A DNA stretch of 64,000 nucleotides from Tillandsia leiboldiana. Its lineage: Eukaryota > Streptophyta > Magnoliopsida > Poales > Bromeliaceae. The notes under the pieces are model-generated. The model saw only the letters and a program-made list of their open reading frames with translations. It was not told the DNA's origin and did no database searches. Location of the stretch: assembly GCA_029204045.2 (NCBI GenBank), contig CM055071.1, positions 15,335,161 through 15,399,160 on the forward strand. Direction: 5' to 3'. Below, in pieces: positions 55,851 through 64,000 of this stretch (the first letter of the stretch is position 1; the number at the start of each line of letters is the position of its first letter). Made by a program: the position numbers and the translations under genes.

Positions 55851-55863
55851 CAAAGGGGGAGAT
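55851..55863 (+). other. SV5 polypurine tract
   Basis: CAAAGGGGGAGAT directly before the 3' LTR. Confidence 0.92.
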
Positions 55864-57203
55864 TGTTACGGAATTTGAGTTGGCGTAGTTTCATGAAAGT
55901 CTCAAGTCTTGAAGATTGAAGGTGAAGAAAGTTGGATCATTTAACTCAATCTCAAGAAAGAAGAATTCAAAAGGATCAGGTATGTTTTACTAAAGATTTT
56001 GTGTGATCCGAATACTTCTTGTAGTGTAGAAACACTTGGAAGAATCTTTCATTGCATAAAAATCAAAAACTGGACTTGGGACATGTTCAGGATCCGGATC
56101 AGGTTGTTCGATCCGGATCCCGAAGGTGGTTCGTTCATACACCAGTTCAATCCGGATCGTAGCCTCTCTTGATCCGGATCCCGAACACTGAGTTTACCAT
56201 CTTCCTTGAACGATCCGGATCAGGCTTCGCAATCCGGATCCCGAACGTTGATGTTTGGTGAACTGTATGAACGATCCGGATCAAGCACTTCGATCCGGAT
56301 CCCGAACCTTCGTTTTTCTGGAATTGCCTGACTCGTTGCGACGATCCGGATCACAGTTAATCCGATCCGGATCGCCGTCCGTAAAATCTCCAGAAATGTT
56401 AGATTTTTGATTCTTATCTCCTTCCTAGGGTTTCTAACCTATAAATAGACCCTATGATTCTTTTTCTAGGGTCAATCCACATAGCCGTCATTTTCATATA
56501 TCATCTTATACGGCTCTAGATCCACATATAGAGAAGAAAGGAAATCATTAGAGAATACTCTATGTTTCTTCATCTATATTGATTAGTTTGATTCTAGGTT
56601 TTCATACTCACATCTTGAGTTGAATCAAACTAATGAATACTTAGATGGTATTTCCGATCTATCTTTGATCTAAGTATTCGGCGGATCATCACCACCCAAA
56701 ACAACGATTTACCCCAAAAATCGGCGCGTGGATTCGCGTGTCCTTGTGGATTCAAGGTTCAACCGCTCTCGTGGATTCGGAGCGAGGCACGTTCGTGGAT
56801 TCGAAGGGTGCTATTGGGTGAAGACCGTTGATTCGGTCGGACGTCGTGGATTCGACGTTGGACGCCGTGGATTCGGCGTTGGGCGCTGATCGTGGATTCG
56901 AGAAGCGTCGCGGAGCGAGCGGAGAAGGTCCTCTAGGAGCGTATGGAAAAGGTTGAGTCGTAAGTGTGTACGGTAAATCACCTTGTACGTGTTTTAATTC
57001 TAGTGGATTTCTGCCGTGTTATCGGTCCCGTGGTTTTTTACTCCGGTGATGGAGTTTTCCACGTAAAAATCTTGCGTATTATTTTTATTTCCGCATTGGG
57101 TTTTTATCGCAACGATTTTTTGAGTGTTTATGCGTTTACACCTATTCACCCCCCTCTAGGTGTTTTTTCCCCTATTTAGATCCTTATTACATATAACCCA
57201 ACA
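55864..57203 (+). repeat. SV5 3' LTR (1340 bp)
   Basis: Same length as the 5' LTR, with about seven substitutions found by eye. Two palindromes mutated in the 5' LTR (46354, 46415) are intact here (56233, 56294), and one hairpin loop is changed (TTGATT in H5). Followed by the second ATGGA at 57204-57208. Confidence 0.95.
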
Positions 57204-58196
57204 ATGGACACTGCAGCCGCAACGAAACGCTTACTACGCAACCAACTGCGTGATGTGGCTGGGCAGCTCCTGACCCTCACTGAACGCTTGTGCCTACTGA
57301 CACGAGATCTTGAGGGTGTTGACCGTTTCCAGCACAGTGCCAGGGACGACACCTTTCGTGGAATGCCACCGGCAGGCTTTCCCACCTTTCATGAGGCGGC
57401 CAACTTGGCCATGTGGGCAGAACAAGAACTCGCCGAAGCATGGGCTCGGCAGGGATATCCCGGGTTACAGCAGGGCCAGAGAAACCCCTACCCCGGTCCG
57501 GCGGAGGATCCCTTTCAGAAGGGCCGGGCGACCAAATGCCCAAAAATGGAACCGAAATTTGGACAAGCAAGGAAGGGAGGACCCGAACCAATATGGAAGC
57601 CGTGCGTCATATGTGACGGTGCGCATCGATTGATGAGCTGCCCTTGGAGGCGCGACCACTATTTTTAGTGCGGCAAGCCGGGCCACTCGCGTTTCACGTG
57701 CCACCAGAAACCGACTACCACTACCTCGGTGCCGCAACCCGACAAACCAGAGAAGGCTGCAGCCCCCGTCCCGCAAGGGGGTCCTAGCCCAAGGACCCGG
57801 GCAAACCAATGCCCGAAGAAATCACAGAAAGGCGGGCAGGTGCCAACGGGAGGCCCGGAACCGCTACAGGAACCCTGCGTCATCTGCAGAAAGGCACACT
57901 TAGTGACGAAATGCCTTTGGAAGTACTCCCACTGCAATAAATGCGGTCAGCCGGACCATACCCGTGCCTTATGCCCTCAGGAACTAGCCACTACTACTGC
58001 AGCACCGAAGCCGGAAGGACAAGAGGGTGCTACAGCCCCCGTTCCGCATGAGGACCTACCCGGCGGCCAGCCCGCGGCAGACTCTTTCGACACCAGGTCT
58101 CTACCCCGCCACGCCGTACGTCGCTGGCCTGACGGTTGTGGATGGACTCCCCGGGCCGCTCTAGTGGAAGACGCAACGTCCCGGAATGACAAATAA
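57204..58196 (+). pseudogene. TEK2 gag, capsid-less, with duplicated zinc-knuckle module
   Basis: Starts MDTAAATKRLLRNQLRDVAG at 57204; the ATG is part of the SV5 target duplication. The N-terminal helix resembles TEK1's, but the capsid domain (WWKTV and neighbours) is absent. Instead the frame has two copies of a double knuckle: CVICDGAHRLMSC plus CGKPGHSRFTC near 57600-57700, and CVICRKAHLVTKC plus CNKCGQPDHTRALC near 57880-57975, about 90 residues apart. A stop falls in the first module (DHYF then TAG, where Cys is expected). Ends near 58196. Confidence 0.82.
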
Positions 58197-58597
58197 TAGG
58201 TAACGTATTATGACACTATTCTCGCTATTTTTGCTTGGGAAAACCGGATACACCCGAACGCCCTACCCCGGACTGACCCCCCCCCCCCCCCCCCCGTCTA
58301 GTTTTTTTTTTTTTTTTTTTTTGTTTAGCCCTTCCTAGCACACACGAGCAGATAGGTTCTGATGTAGTAAGGCCAAGGGGTTTCCATTGCGGGTTAATTG
58401 GGTAATTAGAGATTAATTATGCCCCACACCCTGCCTAGTGGCAATAGGGCTTGCGGGCCGATAAACTGGGTAGAACTACGGCCATTTCGGACCCAGCGTC
58501 AAGGTGTGTTGAGTTCGGGCAAAGCGGGAGCACTACGTCAGTACACCTCTAGTGAGCTGGTTACGTGACCTTCGGGTCACGAGCCAGGAAACTTTGA
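58197..58597 (+). other. TEK2 non-coding stretch replacing the protease
   Basis: No protease motif (TEK1 has DTGATHS here). It contains 19 C followed shortly by 21 T (58277-58322), which may also be a sequencing weak point, and otherwise unrecognised sequence. Homology to TEK1 resumes near 58598 at GCVALLASVDV. Confidence 0.7.
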
Positions 58598-60266
58598 GGG
58601 GGCGGGTGCGTGGCCTTATTGGCCTCGGTGGACGTAGCCACTCGACACACCCCCCTCACTTTCGGACCTTCCAACAGTAAGGGAATTTCCAGATGTCTTT
58701 CTGTCCGAACTCCCGGGGGTGCCACCTGGACGCGAGGTCGACTTCTCTATAGAGCTAATTCCGGGGACAAAACCCATCACGAAGGCGCCATACAGAATGC
58801 CCTTCGCCGAACTAAAGGAATTGAAGGCGCAGCTTGAGGACCTCCTAGACAAGGGGTTCATCCGACCGAGTGTGTCGCCATGGGGAGCGCCTGTGCTCTT
58901 TGTAAGGAAGAAGGACGGGAGTTTTCGTTTATGCATAGACTACCGGAAAATAAACAAGGTCACGGTGAAGAACAAATACCCCTTGCCACGTATCGATGAC
59001 CTGTTTGGCCAACTCCAAGGGGCAACCGTGTTTGCAAAGATCGACCTCCAGTCGGGCTATCACCAACTCGGAATCAGAGGTGAGGATATACCGAAGACGG
59101 CGTTCCGAACTCGCTATGGCCATTACGAGTTCACGGTGATGCCGTTTGGGCTACCAATGCCCCAGCGGTATTTATGGACATGATGAACCGGATTTTTAAA
59201 CCATTCCTGGATAAATTTGTGGTGGTTTTTATTGATGATATCCTTATCTATTCCCGCACGGATAGGGAGCATGAGGAGCACCTCCGAGTGGTCCTCCAGA
59301 CCCTAAGGGATCAAAAACTGTATGCCAAACTCAAAGAGTGAGTTTTGGCTCCGTGAGGTCGATTTTCTGGGACATATTATCTCAGCCACAGGAATTGCGG
59401 TGGATTCGAGAAAGATAGAATCGGTGACCGACTGGGCTCGCCCGACCACGGTGACAGAAATCTGAAGTTTCCTCGGGCTAGCAGGATACTACCGACGCTT
59501 CGTGGAAGGCTTTTCAAAGATAGCCACTCCCCTTACTCGACTAACCCGGGAAGGGGAGAAATTCATCTGGACGGCTCAATGCCATAAGAGCTTCGAGGAG
59601 CTTAAGGACAGACTCACGCGGGCACCGGTATTCACGTTGCCACAGCCCGGTGAGGATTACGAAATCTACTGTGATGCATCTCGAAGTGGACTGGGAAGCG
59701 TGTTGATGCAACAGGGGAAAGTCATCGCATATGCATCAAGAGAGCTCAAGGATTATGAGCGGAACTATCCTACACACGACTTGGAGCTCGCGGCAATCGT
59801 GTTTGCGTTAAAGCTCTGGAGGCACTACCTCTACGGGGCGCACTGTAATGTGTACTCCGACCACCAGAGCCTCAAATACTTGTTTACGCAAAAGGAGTTG
59901 AACTTACGGCAACGGCGGTGCTTGGAACTACTGAAGGACTACGATATGTCCATCCATTACCACCCCGGAAAGGTAAACGTGGTGGCCGATGCCTTGAGCC
60001 GGAAGGGACAGGCGGGGGAGTCGACACTGAGCGCCCTTACCCAACAGGATCGGCTAATTGCACAATTCTCGCAACTGAGACTGGAGGTAGTGCCAGCAGA
60101 TGCAGTTGCGAAATTTCTGTCCTTAGTAATAAAGCCTACCCTGATAGAGAGGATCGCAGAAGGCCAAGCGACGGACCCACAACTACAGCAGGTGCGGGAC
60201 AGGTCATCCTCGAAATCAAGTGGGGATTTTGTGATCGGCGTTGACGACGTGTTGAGGTTCCGGTGA
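58598..60266 (+). pseudogene. TEK2 reverse transcriptase and RNase H (broken)
   Basis: Reverse transcriptase: FPDVFLSELPG, PYRMPFAELKELK, SPWGAPVLFVRKKDG, RLCIDYRKINKVT, YEFTVMPFGL, then a 1-bp deletion near 59153, and VVFIDDILIYSR (~59225). A 2-bp deletion near 59340 and a CGA-to-TGA stop near 59464 follow. RNase H (59502-60000) keeps YCDASRSGLG, HDLELAAIVFALKLWRHYL, YSDHQSLKYLF and VVADALSRK. Open again to 60266. Confidence 0.88.
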
Positions 60267-61561
60267 CGAGTCTGCGTGCCTGAAGTGCCGGAATTAAGGA
60301 AAGAAATTCTGGCAGAAGCGCATAACGCCCCCTACACTGCGCATCCCGGAGGTACAAAAATGTACAGAGACCTGAGACAGACCTTTTGGTGGCCTAAATT
60401 AAAGAACGATGTGGCGCAGTTCGTGGCACAATGTTTGGTGTGCCAACAGGTGAAGGCGGAACACCAGCGACCGGCAGGAAAACTACAACCGTTGCCCATA
60501 CCGGAGTGGAAATGGGAACGGATCACCATGGATTTTGTGACCAGTTTTTCGTGATCGCAACAAGGACACGACGCGATATGGGTCATTATGGACCGTCTGA
60601 CGAAATCGGCCCACTTTATACCGATTCACACGACGTATAGTAGAGATCGGTTGGCGCAGACCTATATCGACGAGGTGGTGAGATTGCATGGAGTACCATA
60701 ATCCATAACCTCGGACAGGGACACACGCTTCGTGTCAAACTTTTGGCGGAGTCTGCAGCAGGCATTGAGGACCAAGCTGCAGTTTAGCACGGCATTTCAC
60801 CCGCAGACGGACGGGCAATCGGAACGAGTGATCCAGATTCTCGAAGATATGCTTCGAGCTTGTGTGCTAAGCCTGGGGGAGGGGTGGTTGCGTTACCTAC
60901 CCCTCGTGGAATTTGCTTACAATAATAGCTATCAGGCTAGTATTCAGATGGCCCCGTACGAAGCCTTGTACGGACGCCGGTGTCGATCGCCCATTTGCTG
61001 GGACGATTTGGGAGAGCGGAAACTCTTGGGGCCAGACCTCGTAGAGGAAACGGAAGCAAAGGTGCGCCATATCAGGCAGCGGTTGTTGACCGCCCAGAGC
61101 CGGCAGAAAAGTTACGCGGACCGGAGGCGACGGGAACTGGAATTTTCGGTAGGGGATCATGTGTTGCTATGCGTGTCACCGTCTAAGGGGACAAGATGGT
61201 TCGGCATACGAGGGAAGTTGAGCCCACGGTATGTGGGACCGTTCGAAATTTTGGAGCGCGTGGGCCCGGTGGCTTACCGCCAAATCTTGAACGGGTGCAT
61301 AACGTTTTCCACGTTTCGATGCTCCGGAAGTACTTATCTGACCCGTCGCATGTCCTCGACGCCTCGGCCGTTGAACTGCGGGAAGACTTGAGCTTCGAGG
61401 AAACGCCGATGCGGATCTTGGCAAGAGAATAAAAGAACCTTCGAAACCGGACAATCCCCTACGTAAAGGTGCAGTGGAGTAACCATGAGGAGCGCGAGGC
61501 GACGTGGGAACTTGAAACGAAAATGAGAGAGAGTTACCCTGAATTATTTAGCGAGGGTTGA
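60267..61561 (+). pseudogene. TEK2 integrase with chromodomain-like C-terminus (broken)
   Basis: Zinc part (HPGGTKMYRDLRQTFWW, CLVCQQ), core (ITMDFVTSFS then a stop near 60553; TSDRDTRFVSNFW after a stop near 60701; TDGQSERVIQ), then a long open segment (SRQKSYADRRRRELEF, GKLSPRYVGPFEILERVG). A frameshift near 61280 precedes HNVFHVSMLRKY, DPSHVLDASAVELREDLSFE, a stop near 61431, and WSNHEEREATWELETKM, ending SEG and TGA at 61559-61561. The tail is the Tekay-type degenerate chromodomain. Confidence 0.9.
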
Positions 61562-61590
61562 GGTTAAGTTTCGAGGACGAAACTTCTTTT

Positions 61591-61603
61591 AAGAGGTGAG
61601 TGG
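61591..61603 (+). other. TEK2 polypurine tract
   Basis: AAGAGGTGAGTGG, directly before TGTAATATC. Confidence 0.8.
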
Positions 61604-61926
61604 TGTAATATCATAGACTTTTGTAACACTTTATACCTCATGCTAATAAAGTTTTCGTTTAAAGTAACTAATGTAGCGGGATTACTTAAGTCGTTAATTT
61701 GGAGGTGCGGGTATTTTTCTATGATAGAGCTCGGGAAACGGAGAACGACAGTGCGATCGAATCCGGATTCCGACTTACGGAACTCCCGGAAAGGGGTAGA
61801 AAGTGATCGCAATGGCCATGGGGTGCATCAAAATCCGTGTAAGTGATTTGGCACGCTTTCCGAGGAAAAAGAGGGATTTATTTTTAAAGAATTATCTTTA
61901 AAGAATTATCCCGAAGGATCTTATCT

Positions 61927-62006
61927 GAGGAATTAATTAATTGAGGATTTAATTAATTAAGGAATTAATTAATTGAGGAATTAATTAATTGAGGAATTAA
62001 TTAATT
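61927..62006 (+). repeat. 16-bp tandem, 5 copies, TEK2 3' LTR
   Basis: GAGGAATTAATTAATT with small variants; one copy more than the 5' LTR. Confidence 0.85.
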
Positions 62007-62426
62007 AGGATTTTAAAATACCCGATGTGGATTTTTGTCGTACAAAAAGATTAATTTGTGACTTCTCCCGGAAGAAAGAAAGAAGAAAAAAAAAAGAAAG
62101 AAAAGGAAAAAGGAGAAACCCTAACCGGAAGGAAACGAGAGGAAGGAACGAGCGAAAGAAAAGGGAAAAGGCGAAACCCTAATTGGAGGGAAACAGTGGA
62201 AAAGAAGGAGAAGGCTAAAGGACCCAAACCCTCCCGACGAACGTGCCGAAGCCGGGAGCGTGAACGGATCACTGTCTCCGACGATTAGAGGTAAACTAGA
62301 TTTATTTTCATATAGTTTCGCTCGGTTTTCGATTTTGGTCTTTTGCGGAGTCTTAGGAGTAGCCGTTTGATACCCAACGCGTCGCGCCACGAAGCCCTAG
62401 GGAATTGCCACCACGACCGTAATACG

Positions 62427-63125
62427 CGCCGCGCGGGGACAGTGCCCGCGCTGCCGCGCCTAGAGCAGCACGGGACCAAGATCCCCGCGTGGCCGCGGCT
62501 AGGGTAAGCGCCGCGCGGTGCCGGTGCCCGCGCGGCCGCGGCAATTGTCGCGCGGGCAAGTGCCCGCGCGGCCGCGGCAAGCGCCGCGCGGGGCCGGTGC
62601 CCGCGCGGCCGTGGCAAGTGCCGTGCGGGCGAGCGCCCGCGGGGTCGAGGCACGCACCGCGCGGGGCCTAAGCCCGCGCGGTCGGAGCCAGTGCCGCGCG
62701 GGCAGGCGCCCGCGTGGCTGGGGCGTGCGCCGCGCGGGGCCATGCCCGCGCGGCGGCGGTGCATGCCGCGCGGGGGCTTGCCCGCTCGGCTGCGGTTTGT
62801 GCCGCGCGGGCTGGTGCCCGCGGGTCGGCGGCAGCGCGTGCCGCGCGCGGCCCATTCCCGCGCGGCCGCGGCTAATGCCGCGCGAACGGGCTCCCGCGCG
62901 GTTGCGGCGCATGCCGTGCGGGGTCGGTGCCCGCACGGCCGCGGCAAGCGCTGCGCAGGGCCGGCGCCCGCGCGACCGCGGCTTGCGCCATGCGTGGCTG
63001 AGGTCCGCACGGTTGCGGAGGGTGCCGCGCGGGGTTGGTGCCCGCGCGGGCGCGGCTTGCACCGCGCGGAGCTAGGGCCCGCGCGGTCACGGGAGATGCC
63101 GCGCGGGGCCGGTGCCCGCGCGGCC
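62427..63125. repeat. CpG-saturated 36-bp tandem array, TEK2 3' LTR
   Basis: Counterpart of 43629-44300, with unit-level changes but the same hairpin-forming design (CCGCGCGGG against CCCGCGCGG arms). Confidence 0.8.
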
Positions 63126-64000
63126 GTACGACCCGCAACACCGCGGGGGCGGCTGCGTCGCTCGACGCGCGCGGGCGCCACCGCCGGGTCAAGTTGTCAT
63201 TAGTGTTTTTGAATTGTGGGCTCGGTTTATCCACTATTATATTTCTGATCTGACCGCGGCTCTTTTGGGGACTACTTCTAGGTCCGGGCGTCAACAGAGA
63301 GCAAGGTTCGGTCTCCGGAGTGCACGTTCCGCATAATCGAGGTGGGTAGGTGTTGGTCATTACCGGTGTGGTGTCGTTCCCGGATACACGTTTGATAAAG
63401 TAGATATGTTTGATAGTTTGACTAACCCAATAGCATGTGAATCCCTTTTATTATGTCAATCAAAGCGGCTGCGGTCGCAGGTGAGTTATACTATTCTGAC
63501 TAAAGCGGCTGAGGTCGCAAGGCAATAAATACACTCATACTGCTTACACGCACACCGGCAGTTTGGCCACTGCACAGGGTGTATTTTTCCGGAAAGATGG
63601 TAAGTCGTTTTACCCGTGTACCCCACAAGTGGAGGTTAGTGGGGACCCCTCAAGGAGAGGCGACTGCTGCTTGGGCAGTGGAGGGGTTGGAGGCACCAAG
63701 AAGATGAGTACGGTATTGGGGTTGGGGCCCAAAATGTTCTGAAAGCTGGGGTAGGTGCCCAGCGGGACTTTCAACAGGGATTTAGCGATACATGAGGGGG
63801 AGGGGAAAGTAAATGCTCCAGTGATTCGGTGTGTTCTTTCTATTATTGAGTTTACTTGCATGTTTTCTACTTTATCAGTCACTGACAACCCACACTGTGA
63901 CAGGTCCGAGTAGGGGTGGAATTCGGGACGACGGTGAGGCATCAGTTAGAGGACACTAGCCATGAGGGCTAGTAAACGATACGTTATTTTCTTTACTTTT

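Larger units (their letters stand above)
45985..57203 (+). mobile_element. SV5: complete, young Sirevirus-type element, plus strand, in TEK2
   Basis: 11,219 bp with 1340-bp LTRs at both ends, a perfect 5-bp target duplication ATGGA (45980-45984 and 57204-57208), PBS, gag (673 codons, open), integrase-RT-RNase H (812 codons, open), spacer, internal promoter, leader intron, ORF3 (one stop) and purine tract. The protease and pre-integrase region is deleted. By eye the LTRs differ at about seven sites, about 0.5%. At a commonly used plant LTR rate of 1.3e-8 per site per year that is near 0.2 million years, a rough inference. Confidence 0.95.
42833..64000 (+). mobile_element. TEK2: Ty3/gypsy Tekay-type element, plus strand, right end outside window
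   Basis: 5' LTR 42833-45717, PBS 45725-45735, leader, gag (start split by SV5), a non-coding stretch in place of the protease, reverse transcriptase and RNase H, integrase with chromodomain-like tail, purine tract 61591-61603, and 3' LTR from 61604 past the window end. SV5 is nested at 45985-57203. It is related to TEK1 but clearly distinct in LTR sequence and in gag. Confidence 0.93.
61604..64000 (+). repeat. TEK2 3' LTR (cut by window edge)
   Basis: TGTAATATCATAG onward, aligned with the 5' LTR at 42833; about 480 bp should lie outside. Contains five copies of the 16-bp AT tandem (61927-62006) and the CpG array (about 62427-63125). Confidence 0.93.

Noticed and set aside
58277..58322. Poly-C/poly-T tract as a functional element in TEK2
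   Set aside because: Homopolymers of this length are often length errors; nothing around them is conserved in TEK1.

Overview
This window looks like intergenic DNA from a flowering plant. I find no host gene. Almost every base belongs to nested LTR retrotransposons of two lineages: Ty1/copia elements of the Sirevirus (SIRE/Maximus) type and Ty3/gypsy chromoviruses of the Tekay/Del type. Lineage calls rest on protein motifs, initiator-Met primer-binding sites, purine tracts and LTR ends read directly. The species cannot be named from this.

Layout. SV1 (Sirevirus, minus strand, 1-9310) runs off the left edge. SV2 (Sirevirus, minus, 9311-17421) is inserted in SV1's gag. A Tekay-type LTR split by a 100-N scaffold gap follows (17422-19705). 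SV3 (Sirevirus, plus, 19706-23631) is a 3' remnant. After 137 bp of unassigned sequence comes SV4 (Sirevirus, minus, 23769-42832), whose third ORF is split by TEK1, a complete Tekay element (minus, 25893-36071). At 42833, 11 bp into SV4's 5' LTR, TEK2 begins (Tekay, plus) and runs off the right edge. TEK2's gag start is split by SV5 (Sirevirus, plus, 45985-57203), the youngest insertion: its two 1340-bp LTRs differ at about seven positions by eye and it is flanked by a perfect ATGGA duplication. The order of insertion is SV4, then TEK1 and TEK2, then SV5.

How the parts work together. Each Sirevirus here is built as LTR, PBS, gag (UBN2-type, two zinc knuckles, coiled coil), pol (protease, integrase, reverse transcriptase, RNase H), then a long spacer, a third ORF (ORF3) and the 3' LTR. 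Gag and Pol would package and copy the RNA; ORF3 is unassigned. Only SV5 gag, SV5 pol (without protease) and SV4 pol (without protease) are long open frames; everything else is broken.

What stands out is non-coding. (1) The LTR promoter and a second, internal promoter ahead of ORF3 carry the same array of TCCGGA-centred palindromes, spaced about 19-23 or 39-42 bp, and the bases flanking the core differ between two subfamilies in both places at once. (2) The transcribed part of the LTR holds eight short hairpins with the same six-base loop, TGGATT, on eight different self-complementary stems. (3) ORF3 appears to have its own TATA box and a 5' leader intron of about 380 bp. Together these suggest a retrotransposon with a dedicated, jointly regulated second transcript and a structured RNA leader.
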